From Clostridiales bacterium (GTDB lineage: Bacteria; Bacillota; Clostridia; Christensenellales; Pumilibacteraceae), in the NCBI GenBank assembly GCA_031276725.1, contig JAISMM010000008.1, positions 1-34,448 on the forward strand: a stretch of DNA of 34,448 nt, given 5' to 3'. Position numbers and translations under genes: made by a program. The notes under the pieces were generated by a model that saw only the letters and a list, made by a program, of their open reading frames with translations, did no database searches and was not told the origin of the DNA. Below are positions 26,479 through 34,353 of this stretch, piece by piece (within the stretch, counting starts at the first letter, position 1; each line of letters begins with the position of its first letter).

Positions 26479-27222
26479 ATGAAGTGGAATGCGGATCTGT
26501 ATAACGAACGGCATAACTATTCGAGCGGCTACGGAGCGGAGCTATTGAATTTGGTGCCGAAAGGGCTGACGGCGGTTTTGGACGTCGGGTGCGGCACGGG
26601 AGATTTGACGGCGCGGCTTTGCGGACACGCGCAAAGAGTCGTCGGGATCGATTCGTCGCCCGATATGCTCGCCCTTGCAAGGCAAAACCACCACGACGTC
26701 GAATTCATTCTTGCCGACGCCGAAAATCTTGATTATAACGGCGAATTCGACGCGGTTTTTTCTAACGCCGCGTTCCACTGGATAGCCGACCAAAACCGCC
26801 TGCTAAGCGGAATTTGCCGCGCCCTAAAACCGCGCGGGATTCTTGTTTGCGAGTTCGGCGCTCACGGCAACGTAGCCGCTATAAGAAACGCCTACCGCCG
26901 TTTTGCGGACAGCGCCTCCGACAAAAACAAATGGTTTTTCCCTACCGCCGACCGCTACCGCGCCCTTTTGACAGCGAACGGCTTTAAGGCGCAAAGCGTT
27001 GTCGAGTTCGACCGCCCCACTCCCCTTAGCGGCGGCGAAAACGGACTTGAAAACTGGACGCGTCAATTCTACGCCGACGCCTTTAACGCCAAGCCCAAAG
27101 CCGGGCAAGCCGCGATTACCGCCGCTATGAAAGACCTTCTGCGCCCCCTTTTGTGGGACGCCGAAAATTCTTGTTGGATAGCCGACTACCGCCGCCTCCG
27201 CGCCGTCGCAGAAAAAAATTAG
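26479..27222 (+). CDS. Class I SAM methyltransferase, trans-aconitate methyltransferase-like
   Basis: A 247-residue soluble Rossmann-fold methyltransferase. Motif I 'VLDVGCGTGDLT' is at 33-43, followed by 'VVGIDSSPDML' (acidic residue binding the ribose), 'ADAENLDY' and 'FDAVFSNAAFHWI', a form typical of Tam-like enzymes that methylate small carboxylic acids. The exact substrate is not predictable. It is divergent from galK. The start at 26479 is set by the first codon after a strong promoter; no ribosome binding site exists. It is followed 18 bases later by the DUF4085-like gene and probably shares its transcript. Confidence 0.85.
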   Translation: MKWNADLYNERHNYSSGYGAELLNLVPKGLTAVLDVGCGTGDLTARLCGHAQRVVGIDSSPDMLALARQNHHDVEFILADAENLDYNGEFDAVFSNAAFHWIADQNRLLSGICRALKPRGILVCEFGAHGNVAAIRNAYRRFADSASDKNKWFFPTADRYRALLTANGFKAQSVVEFDRPTPLSGGENGLENWTRQFYADAFNAKPKAGQAAITAAMKDLLRPLLWDAENSCWIADYRRLRAVAEKN

Positions 27223-27240
27223 GGAAGGAGCAAAAATAAA

Positions 27241-28326
27241 ATGTATTACATAGTGAGAGATTTATGTAAATTTATGGAAATTCGCGATATGTTAAGCGAA
27301 AAGGACTCGTTTTTTGTCGCAAAAACAACCGGGACTTGGGAATATTTGTATGAAAAAGAACTTGTGTCGGACGATGAATCCGGCGCCGATTCCAAGAAAC
27401 TTATCGCGATATGCGATAAGGAAATTGACCGCCTTAACGCGAAGCTGCGCGACGGCGGAAGAACTCTAAAAGAGCTAAACGCAAGTCCCGCTTTGCGATT
27501 GTTCGCGCTGTCTAGCTTTCATGACGGTTGCATCAATGCGGCTCGTGTTGACGGTCGCGATCTGATTTTAGAAATTGATAATTTCGCGGCGTACTCGTAT
27601 ATCGCCTACTGCAAAATCCGGTTCACTGAATTCGAACTTGACGAAAAAAGTCCGCTCGCAAAGGACGGCGTTAAGTGTATGACGTTGGACGACCTACTGC
27701 GATCGCCGTCAAAAAACGGTTCAAGCAAGGAGCTTTCGGGCGCCGATTTACAAATAAACGACGACGGTTACCGCGCGGTGTTTTACATCTTTAAGGACGA
27801 CGGCGGATTCGGCGGCGTCGATTTGCTTTCGATTAAATTCAACGGTCTTATTTTTGACAGATCGGTCTTTTTTGAGGGCGCCTACGATTTGCCCGACTCG
27901 TTAGAACCCGATAAACAAGACGAAAAAACCTTACAAAAAAATATAGAAACACTCGCGAACGACTGCGCCGTAAAAACAAGACATCTACTATTCCCCGCCG
28001 GACTCAAAGTGCTTGAAGCCCGCGGCTACGATAAATTTAAGGACGACCTGTTCGGAATTTTTATAAGAATGGACGACTTTTGTTGGAATATCCCCGAGTA
28101 TGTAAAGTTTTACGAATATCTTATTGCGCACAAGGACGACGATATGTATGAGCCGCTTAAAAAGGCATTTAATTACGCAAAAAATAATAACCTAAATTTG
28201 CTCGCCGGCTTAAAAATCTTTCTGAAAACCGCAAAAATCGACCTTGGCGCTAGGGAAAACGATAAAACTTTTTTAACGGATTTAGCCGACTGTCTCGATG
28301 ATCTCGATAAAATTGCCGAAAAATGA
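27241..28326 (+). CDS. DUF4085-like hypothetical protein
   Basis: A 361-residue protein, A+T richer than its neighbours. The N-terminus 'MYYIVRDLCKFMEIRDML' and the central 'LSSFHDGCINAARVDGRDLI' with following short strands recall DUF4085-type proteins (a helical N-terminus, then a 'HDg.i......g..L.l..d' beta domain). The C-terminal 90 residues are helical and charged. There is no signal or membrane segment. The ATG at 27241 follows GGAAGGAG by about 9 bases. It ends at a TGA at 28324, after which the same frame stays open into a DUF5071 domain. Family call tentative, function unknown. Confidence 0.6.
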   Translation: MYYIVRDLCKFMEIRDMLSEKDSFFVAKTTGTWEYLYEKELVSDDESGADSKKLIAICDKEIDRLNAKLRDGGRTLKELNASPALRLFALSSFHDGCINAARVDGRDLILEIDNFAAYSYIAYCKIRFTEFELDEKSPLAKDGVKCMTLDDLLRSPSKNGSSKELSGADLQINDDGYRAVFYIFKDDGGFGGVDLLSIKFNGLIFDRSVFFEGAYDLPDSLEPDKQDEKTLQKNIETLANDCAVKTRHLLFPAGLKVLEARGYDKFKDDLFGIFIRMDDFCWNIPEYVKFYEYLIAHKDDDMYEPLKKAFNYAKNNNLNLLAGLKIFLKTAKIDLGARENDKTFLTDLADCLDDLDKIAEK

Positions 28327-28737
28327 CGCGCGGCCCGTAAAGCGGACAAAAAGCCCGCAAATGCGGAATATGACGCGGCGAAAAACGACTTGATAAACCG
28401 TCTTGTTCTGTCGGATATACCCAACCGTCTTTTTTGCCCTAATTCGGACTATAATAAAATGCGTTGGCCGCTGTTTGCCGAAATTCTTATCAAACGGGGA
28501 TACGCCGCGATACAAGACGCTATGGACGTAATATTCGAGTGGTTTCAAGACATAAATTGGCCCGGCGCGTTGGAGCTACATAATTTTTTAGTACAAAACC
28601 ACGATGATAGTTTCTTTATCGGGCTTGATAAAGCACTGGTCAAAGCTTGTGAGAAAAATGATGCCGAGTGGCAAGATTGGTTGAATCTTCTTAAAAAAGA
28701 TGCCAAAATCGGAAGAGTATTTTCACTTGCGGAGTAA
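28327..28737 (+). pseudogene. DUF5071-domain segment in frame behind a TGA
   Basis: The frame of the preceding gene continues without interruption past its TGA for 136 codons. The segment 'FEWFQDINWPGALELHNFL' matches the DUF5071 hallmark (leWlQDiNWPva). No ATG precedes it: the only in-frame starts are a TTG at 28390 and an ATG at 28459, neither with a ribosome binding site. The stretch between the TGA and the domain ('RAARKADKKPANAEYD') looks like a linker. Most likely a two-domain protein was split by one nonsense mutation, so this part is untranslated or poorly translated; a separate small gene using TTG is the alternative. A coding-like tail also follows its own stop codon (28738-28815). 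Confidence 0.6.
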
Positions 28738-28853
28738 TGCAGAAAACATTTCGAGAAAGACGTCAAAAAACATGGCATCGGCGAGGCGGTTAAATTGCGT
28801 AGCGGTAGCCGCTAAAAAAAGGGCTTTTTTAAGTGAATAAAACTAAGCAGTTG

Positions 28854-29245
28854 AACCACCCCGGCAACTCCCGGGGAATTTTGGAGATATACCGAATGCG
28901 GCAAACTATCAACCACCCCGGCACCTGCGGTGCCACCCCTCCCCGGAGGGGAATTTTGGGGACGCGCCGAGAGCGGCGGGCGAGGCAATTTTCCCACTCA
29001 ACGGTTTGTCGGTCGCTATCGGCATATCCTTTGAATTCCCCTCCGGGGAGGGGTGGCGGCGAATGCCGACGGGGTGGTTGGGTATACGCCGCACGACAAT
29101 TTATGTATGCCGCCTACAAAGCTCCTTACCACCCCGGCGCTAACGCGCCGTGAAGCGAGCCTCAAACGGCGAAACCGTTTGACGGGCGGGCGAGCATGCG
29201 AGCTAAGACCGTATACACGGGCGAGGCACTCCGTAGAGGGGAACT
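28854..29245. repeat. Palindromic repeat island E
   Basis: Short forward unit 28854-28880 (second stem collapsed to CCCGGG), forward unit 28911-28955 (stem GGCACC-TGC-GGTGCC), reverse unit 29034-29079, a spacer of the same type as the one after nifJ, a degenerate forward unit from about 29127, an accessory CAAACGGC/GCCGTTTG-like hairpin (29148-29208) and a filler copy. It lies between the two convergent gene groups; 28816-29386 holds no gene. Confidence 0.83.
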
Positions 29246-29386
29246 TTGGGGAATATATGCCGGGTGCGGCAAACTATCGAACCGCTCCGGCGCCAAAGGC
29301 GGCTCGGACGCGAAGTGCGTATTTAATACGCGAGCGAGCCGCGAACTCCGGTTTTCGTCGCTATCGCGGGAATTTTCGCCGCCTTG

Positions 29387-30379
29387 CTAACCGCCTACCC
29401 ATGCTCCGTTATTATTTTCGCGAATAAATGCGTTCATATCAAAGTTTTTCCAGACATTTTTGTCAAGATTGTAGAGCTTGATTTTTTTGATTCGGATAAC
29501 CTCGTCGGGGCGGCGCCAGTTGATTTCCTTGCCGACGGTGTGAGTGCTTTCCATTCGGGCGTAGAGCTTTTGAATTTTGCCGAGCGTTCCGGGGTTAAGA
29601 TACTTGCCGCAGGCGGACGGACTCACCGTAGTGGGCTTGGTGTTGTTTTCGTTTTGAACCTCGGGTAACGCCTCGTCGGTGTGGGCGCAGATTTGGTAAT
29701 CCACGCTGCCGAGGTTCGTCATAAGCGAAATGTAGCCGGACTCGGAAAAGTTGCCCGCGCGTGTGCCGCTTGTGGTGTCCGATTTTAGGATATAGTCGAA
29801 TTTGTCGTCGAAATTGCCGCCGTTATCGGGGCCGTTGCGCATATCCTTGAATTTTTTGTTAAACTTGGGGGTGTTGTTTTCGGCGAACAGCTTGCTGACG
29901 GACTTACCGTCGGACTCGCCCGTGTATTGACCGAACCTAAAAAATGAGCCTTGGCGGTCGAATATTATAGAGTCGTCAAAGAAGCCCTTGCGCGCGTAGT
30001 ATATAAAATTCGTCGCCGCGATAGGCGTTTCGGTCTCGAAAATCTCGAATTCGAGTTCGTCGCCCGTGCTTAACGTTATGACCGCGACGGGGTTTGCGAC
30101 ATTGCCGTAAACCGCGCGCGGAATTATGACCGTGGGTAATAATATGCCGAACAGAATCAAAACGAGCGCGAGCAAAACCGCCCCCGCCATAATAGCGAAC
30201 TGCTTGAACGAAAAGCCCAAAATTCCGGTTTTTACAACCGCTTCGGACTGCTCGGGGACGGACTCGGGAATCGGGGCGTCCTCAATCGCCGCCGCCTTAT
30301 TTTGCTTGGGCTCGGCGGTCGCGCGGAGCTCCTTGCGCTGTTTTGCCGTCAACAAACGTTCTTTTTTTTGCTTTTTCAT
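29387..30379 (-). CDS. Membrane-anchored cyclophilin-like peptidyl-prolyl isomerase
   Basis: A 330-residue protein with a basic cytoplasmic N-terminus (KKQKKER), one membrane helix at about 60-86 and an outside domain. Residues 97-310 resemble cyclophilin-type isomerases: 'AVITLSTGDELEFEIFETET', 'AATNFIYYARKGFFDDSIIF', a 'DRQGSFFRFGQ' segment in place of FHRVI..FMIQGG, and 'NLGSVDYQ' and 'GKIQKLYARM' near the end. The active-site arginine is kept, but the glutamine/glycine segment is altered, so catalytic activity is uncertain. Likely role: folding of secreted or surface proteins. The ATG overlaps the stop of the DUF975 gene (ATGA), indicating translational coupling. Confidence 0.75.
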   Translation of the reverse strand: MKKQKKERLLTAKQRKELRATAEPKQNKAAAIEDAPIPESVPEQSEAVVKTGILGFSFKQFAIMAGAVLLALVLILFGILLPTVIIPRAVYGNVANPVAVITLSTGDELEFEIFETETPIAATNFIYYARKGFFDDSIIFDRQGSFFRFGQYTGESDGKSVSKLFAENNTPKFNKKFKDMRNGPDNGGNFDDKFDYILKSDTTSGTRAGNFSESGYISLMTNLGSVDYQICAHTDEALPEVQNENNTKPTTVSPSACGKYLNPGTLGKIQKLYARMESTHTVGKEINWRRPDEVIRIKKIKLYNLDKNVWKNFDMNAFIRENNNGAWVGG

Positions 30380-31662
30380 TTTGCTTCATCCTGCTTGTTT
30401 CTTAATTCTCTTTCCTTGCGTATCTTGTCGAGCAGCTCCTCCCGCGATAATTTGGGCGCGGGCTTTTCCGTTGCCGCTTCCGACGCCGTTTTGGGCTGCT
30501 CGGGTGCGACTTCCGCCGCCGTTACCGCTATTTTTTGCGGCCCGGGGGCAACCTCGACGGTTGTTTGGGACGGCTCGGGAACAACCTCGACGGTTACGGT
30601 TGTTTGGTGCGATTCGGACGCCGCCGCCGTTGTTTCGGGCGCGACTTCCGCCGTTACCGCTATTTTCGGCGGCTCGGGAACGGCATCCGCAGTCGCCGTT
30701 ACCGTCGGCGGCTCGGGAGCTATTTTTATTTTTAGATCGGGCTTGAATTCCACGGCGGCGGGCGGCGGCGCGTCGTTTGTTTGCGCCTCTTTTTCGCGGC
30801 GCAGACGCTCCATTCTGATTTTGAAATCGTTAAAACTCTCGCCCGGCATAATTCCGACGTCCGTATCGAGCAGCGGCTTAGACATAACCGCGTCGATCGG
30901 TTGAATGGGCGGTATAACCCCGTCGCCGTAGGGCTTAGATACTACCACGGTATCGCCGTAGGGCTTAGACAAGACTACTTCGGGCGCGGGTTTGGATATT
31001 ACCGCGTCGGCGGCTACGGCTTCCCTTACGCCGGCGCTTTGACGGGGCCGCAACGCCTCGCGGTAAAAAATTGTCTTGGCGGCAAGGTAATAGGGCGAAA
31101 CGTAGACGAAAGCGAGTCCCGCCGTGGAGGCTCCCAAAGCGAACCAGCCGATAAAAGAAAACCACAGCTTGAACGCCTCGCCGCCGTAGCGCGGCAAAAG
31201 CTCGCGGCTCTTTTTTAAGGCGTCTTCCGCCCTCATTTTAGGATTTTCGGCAAGCAGAAAATAGCAGACGGACGTGCGCTGCAAGTAGATTATGCCCGGC
31301 ACAATCAGTAGCAACAACCAAAGAAAGCCAAACAGCGTCCTTAAAAGCCGCAGCTTGACGGCCCGCGAAAAATTCGCGCGGCTAAATCCCGCGAACAGCT
31401 TAAAGCTCTCGCCGCTATTAGCGCCGTAAGCGCGCAAATAGTAATCCGCCTCGGAATATTTGAGCGGCCCCGTAAGCGTGAAAACCGCCGCGAAAAGCGC
31501 TCCGGCGTAAAACAACAGCCACGGCGAAACGCGCGAAAGCAGGTACGCCGCAAGCGCGGCCGACGCCCATATAAGGGCGGCGCCCGGGTATACCAAAAGC
31601 GGATAATAGCCGCTCGCGCTTAAAAAGCGATCCGATTTGTTTTTGATGTCTTCCGGTTGCAT
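30376..31662 (-). CDS. DUF975-family membrane protein with Pro/Val-rich cytoplasmic tail
   Basis: A 428-residue protein. Residues 1-210 are a DUF975-like integral membrane domain with about five helices; 'LLRTLFGFLWLLLLIVPGII' and 'KMRAEDALKKSRELLPRYGG' are the characteristic parts. Residues 220-428 are a long hydrophilic tail containing 'VLSKPYGDTVVVSKPYGDG' repeats, a helical 'FKIRMERLRREKEAQ' and degenerate repeats of the type VAPEPPKIAVTA-x-VVPEPSQTT, ending in a charged helix 'LSREELLDKIRKERELR'. Such tails often serve as flexible binding arms. DUF975 proteins have no established function. The ATG at 31662 has AGAGGA about 5 bases upstream; it has its own promoter and is coupled to the cyclophilin-like gene. 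Confidence 0.75.
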   Translation of the reverse strand: MQPEDIKNKSDRFLSASGYYPLLVYPGAALIWASAALAAYLLSRVSPWLLFYAGALFAAVFTLTGPLKYSEADYYLRAYGANSGESFKLFAGFSRANFSRAVKLRLLRTLFGFLWLLLLIVPGIIYLQRTSVCYFLLAENPKMRAEDALKKSRELLPRYGGEAFKLWFSFIGWFALGASTAGLAFVYVSPYYLAAKTIFYREALRPRQSAGVREAVAADAVISKPAPEVVLSKPYGDTVVVSKPYGDGVIPPIQPIDAVMSKPLLDTDVGIMPGESFNDFKIRMERLRREKEAQTNDAPPPAAVEFKPDLKIKIAPEPPTVTATADAVPEPPKIAVTAEVAPETTAAASESHQTTVTVEVVPEPSQTTVEVAPGPQKIAVTAAEVAPEQPKTASEAATEKPAPKLSREELLDKIRKERELRNKQDEAK

Positions 31663-31699
31663 ACTTCCTCTTGCCGATTATCGTGCCTGCTAATTTTAT

Positions 31700-31728
31700 A
31701 TTATATACTACTTTGAGGAAATAGTCAA
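31700..31728 (-). promoter_or_regulatory. SigA promoter of the DUF975/cyclophilin pair
   Basis: Minus-strand TTGACT (31723-31728), 17-base spacer, TATAAT (31700-31705), about 37 bases before the DUF975 ATG. Confidence 0.82.
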
Positions 31729-31767
31729 CAAAAACCGTCACAAATATGTATAATGCGTATAATATGA

Positions 31768-31816
31768 TTTTTAGCGCCCGGACTGCTTGTGATTTTCAGC
31801 GCCCGGTCTGCTTGTG
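31768..31816 (-). repeat. Imperfect tandem duplication of the nifU 3' end
   Basis: AGCGCCCGGACTGCTTGTG and AGCGCCCGGTCTGCTTGTG lie 26 bases apart. The second covers the last nifU codons, the first lies just past its stop. Confidence 0.65.
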
Positions 31817-32179
31817 TTTGAGCAAATAATCGTTTATGGCCTCGCGGATGGCTTCCTCGGCGAGGACGGAGCAATGGAGCTTTTGAACGGGCAGGCCGCC
31901 GAGCTCGTCGATAACCTGCTTGTTGGTGATTTTGAGGGCTTCGTCGACGGTTTTGCCCTTGACGAGACGCGTGGCGACGCTGGACGTGGCGATGGCGGCG
32001 GCGCAACCGAACGTCTTGAATTTGACGTCGGTAATGACGTCGTTTTCGTCGATAAGCATCGAGATTTGCATAATGTCGCCGCAAACGGCGTTGCCGACCT
32101 TGCCGACGGCGTTGGCGTTTTGCAGCTCGCCCGCGTTCTGCGGATTAGAGAATTCTTTGACGACTTTTTCGTTATACAT
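31796..32179 (-). CDS. nifU: Iron-sulfur cluster scaffold protein NifU/IscU-like
   Basis: A 127-residue scaffold on which NifS-derived sulfur and iron are assembled into [2Fe-2S] and [4Fe-4S] clusters. The three ligand cysteines are present: Cys33 in 'AVCGD' with Asp35, Cys59 in 'FGCAAAIA' and Cys103 in 'LHCSVLAEEAI'. This is the single-domain form without the NifU ferredoxin and C-terminal domains. The ATG lies eight bases inside the end of nifS, so translation is coupled. Last gene of the rrf2-nifS-nifU operon. Confidence 0.95.
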   Translation of the reverse strand: MYNEKVVKEFSNPQNAGELQNANAVGKVGNAVCGDIMQISMLIDENDVITDVKFKTFGCAAAIATSSVATRLVKGKTVDEALKITNKQVIDELGGLPVQKLHCSVLAEEAIREAINDYLLKHKQTGR

Positions 32180-33356
32180 TGACGGCGCCTCCCTTAAATT
32201 CGGCGAAAAGCGGCGAAATGGCGCGCAGAGTTTCGACGGTTTTTTTGACGGTTTCGACGGCGTAAGCGGCGTCGGCCTTGCTTGTGGTCTTGCCGAACGT
32301 GAACCGAATCGAGCCGTGCGCTTTTTCGTGTATAAGGCCTATCGCCAAAAGGACGTGCGAGGGGTCGAGCGAGCCCGACGAGCAAGCCGAGCCCGACGAG
32401 CAAGCGAGTCCCTCCATATCGAGCCGGTAAAGAATCGACTCGCCCTCGATAAACTCGAACGAAAAATTCGCGTTTTGCGGCAGGCGGCGTACGGGGTCGC
32501 CGTTATAGATTACGTGCGGCACCTCGTTTTGAATCCGCTCAACAAAGTAATCGCGAACGGATTTTATGTGCGCGTAATTTTTGTCAAGCTCGCTAACGGC
32601 GATTTCCATAGCCGCCGCCATACCCGCGACGCCGGGAACGTTCGTAGTCCCCGCCCGCTGACTGCGCTCCTGATGTCCGCCCGACATAAGCTTGTCGAGC
32701 CGCAAGCCCTTGCGGATATACAAAAGCCCGACTCCCTTGGGGCCATAGAATTTGTGCGCCGACAGCGACAGCATATCGACGCCCAAATCCTTGACCGAAA
32801 CGGGAATCGACCCGACCGCCTGAACGGCGTCGGTATGGAACGGAATCTTTTTGGCGCGCGCGATTGCGGCAAGCTCCTTGACGGGCTGAATCGTGCCGAT
32901 TTCGTTGTTGGCGAGCATCACCGAAACGAGCACGGTGTCGGGCCGAATCGCGGCGGCAAGGTCGTCGGGATTCACTATTCCCGCCTTGCCCACGGGCAGA
33001 TAAGTAACGCTAAACCCTTCCTTTTCGAGCTGGGCGCACGGCGACATAACCGCCGGATGCTCTATCGCCGACGTTATGATGTGCGCGCCCCTTTGGCGGT
33101 TCATTCGCGCCGCGCCCTTCACCGCCCAATTGTCCGACTCCGTGCCGCCCGACGTAAAGTAAATTTCGGACGGCTCCGCGCCGAGCAGCTCCGCGATTTT
33201 GCTCCGCGCCCCGTCGACGGCAACGTTCGCCTCGCGCCCGAACGAATGCAGACTGTTCGGGTTGCCGAATTGCTCCGTAAAGTACGGCGTCATCGCCCGC
33301 AAAACCCTTTCGTCAAGCGGCGTAGTCGCCGCGTAATCAAGATAAATTCTTTTCAT
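32172..33356 (-). CDS. nifS: Cysteine desulfurase
   Basis: A 394-residue PLP enzyme that removes sulfur from cysteine as a protein persulfide and feeds the NifU scaffold. The PLP lysine is Lys202 in 'SAHKFYGPKGVGLLYIRKG'. The N-terminus 'IYLDYAATTPLDERV' is typical. The sulfur-carrying cysteine is in the loop 'CSSGSACSSGS', where both Cys319 and Cys325 are present; Cys325 is at the canonical SSGSACSSG position. Group I (IscS/NifS) type. It starts 39 bases after the rrf2 stop and overlaps nifU. Specific role, housekeeping or nitrogen fixation, cannot be told, but no nif gene for nitrogenase is nearby, so housekeeping is favoured. Confidence 0.96.
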   Translation of the reverse strand: MKRIYLDYAATTPLDERVLRAMTPYFTEQFGNPNSLHSFGREANVAVDGARSKIAELLGAEPSEIYFTSGGTESDNWAVKGAARMNRQRGAHIITSAIEHPAVMSPCAQLEKEGFSVTYLPVGKAGIVNPDDLAAAIRPDTVLVSVMLANNEIGTIQPVKELAAIARAKKIPFHTDAVQAVGSIPVSVKDLGVDMLSLSAHKFYGPKGVGLLYIRKGLRLDKLMSGGHQERSQRAGTTNVPGVAGMAAAMEIAVSELDKNYAHIKSVRDYFVERIQNEVPHVIYNGDPVRRLPQNANFSFEFIEGESILYRLDMEGLACSSGSACSSGSLDPSHVLLAIGLIHEKAHGSIRFTFGKTTSKADAAYAVETVKKTVETLRAISPLFAEFKGGAVNV

Positions 33357-33395
33357 TGTAAGTCTCCCGTTAGTTAGTTGTTAGTTTTTGACCGG

Positions 33396-33797
33396 TCATT
33401 TGCACTTTTGGTCGTTTATCATATCCTGCAAGCTGACCCCGTCCAACATATTATTGACGTATTCGTGCAGCTTTTTGAACATTTTTTTGTTTGGACAATA
33501 CGAGTCGTCGCAAACCGCGCTGGCGCAGTCCGAAATTTCAAAGCCGTCGTCGAGCGCGCACAAAATAGAGTTGACAGATATGTCGGAGGCGTCCCTCGCC
33601 AAGTAATAACCGCCGTTGACGCCGCGCACCGTCTTGACGATTCCGCCCGTTCTTAATTTGCCCAAAAGCTGTTCAAGATATTTACCGCTCAAGCCCGTGC
33701 GGCGCTCCAAAGCGCTGAGCGGCGTACACCCGCCCCCGCCTATACCAAGCATAAAGCACACTCTTAATCCGTATCTTGCTCTTGTCGAAAACCTCAT
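33396..33797 (-). CDS. Rrf2/IscR-type transcriptional regulator
   Basis: A 133-residue winged-helix repressor of the Rrf2 family. The helix-turn-helix is at about residues 24-65 ('LSALERRTGLSGKYLEQLL', then 'GGIVKTVRGVNGGYYLARDA'). Three cysteines at 91, 96 and 101 are positioned as the [2Fe-2S] ligands of IscR, though spaced by four residues each rather than five, so it likely senses cluster status. It heads the rrf2-nifS-nifU operon. The ATG at 33797 was chosen because the conserved N-terminus 'MRFSTRARYGLR' begins there. An inverted repeat lies just upstream, indicating autorepression. Confidence 0.92.
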   Translation of the reverse strand: MRFSTRARYGLRVCFMLGIGGGGCTPLSALERRTGLSGKYLEQLLGKLRTGGIVKTVRGVNGGYYLARDASDISVNSILCALDDGFEISDCASAVCDDSYCPNKKMFKKLHEYVNNMLDGVSLQDMINDQKCK

Positions 33798-33799
33798 AA

Positions 33800-33824
33800 A
33801 TACCCTACCAAACTACTAGGATAT
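33800..33824 (-). promoter_or_regulatory. Probable Rrf2 operator
   Basis: Inverted repeat ATATCCTA-N9-TAGGGTAT with 7 of 8 arm positions matching. It covers the expected transcription start, directly after the -10 box and before the rrf2 ATG. Spacing and CCTA/TAGG arms resemble known Rrf2-family sites. Confidence 0.6.
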
Positions 33825-33825
33825 A

Positions 33826-33854
33826 ATTATAACGCAAAAGAAAAACTTTGTCAA
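33826..33854 (-). promoter_or_regulatory. Consensus SigA promoter of the rrf2-nifS-nifU operon
   Basis: Minus-strand TTGACA (33849-33854), 17-base spacer, TATAAT (33826-33831), an exact match to the consensus, as expected for a promoter held down by a repressor. Confidence 0.88.
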
Positions 33855-33911
33855 CGGTTTTAAGATAAATTATTTTGTTTTACAGCTTTATTCGGCTCCG
33901 ATTTGACAAGC

Positions 33912-34340
33912 TCAATAAGTAAACGGCTTATCGTGGCGGGTGGGCCACGGCATACCTTTGCATTTCGGCGTGTCGTCATAGTACTCGTTTGGTAACCAAT
34001 ACCCCCCGCACCCTATTTCTAACACTAATCCCAATAAATGACTCTTTTCATTGCGGGTAAATTTTTCCCACTCGTCCGGGAACACCTTATCCCATTTCTC
34101 AAATTTGTTAGTCAATCCATTGTATAGTTTGGGCTTAATGTCCTTAAAAACACTAAAAATAACGGGCGCAAAAACTTCGTAATCAAATTTTTCACTCGCT
34201 ACTATTGCCGCCTCCACAGGTTCCTCGCTTTTCTCGTCGTCAGCCCTAATTTTACTCTCTAATTTATATGCTGTATTTACTAATCTTTTGTGTTCGCGGT
34301 ATGCTTTCTTAATTCCGGGATATTCATCAAACTTGAACAT
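33912..34340 (-). CDS. Hypothetical protein
   Basis: A 142-residue, mostly helical, charged protein rich in Lys, Glu and aromatic residues ('FKFDEYPGIKKAYREHKRL', 'FPDEWEKFTRNEKSHLLGLV'). No domain was recognised, and there is no signal or membrane segment. It is A+T richer than glyA and the nifS operon. The ATG at 34340 lies 13 bases after the glyA stop, with only a weak GGGCGG upstream, so it may depend on glyA translation. Function unknown. Confidence 0.6.
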   Translation of the reverse strand: MFKFDEYPGIKKAYREHKRLVNTAYKLESKIRADDEKSEEPVEAAIVASEKFDYEVFAPVIFSVFKDIKPKLYNGLTNKFEKWDKVFPDEWEKFTRNEKSHLLGLVLEIGCGGYWLPNEYYDDTPKCKGMPWPTRHDKPFTY

Positions 34341-34353
34341 ATCCGCCCGCGCT

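Noticed and set aside
28324..28326. Genome-wide TGA recoding
   Set aside because: thyX, prfA and the prmC fusion use TGA as their natural stop, and intact genes contain no internal TGA.
28798..28832. Intrinsic terminator after the DUF5071 segment
   Set aside because: The hairpin AGCGG-TAG-CCGCT is followed by an A-run before any T-run, so it does not fit a standard terminator in either direction with confidence.
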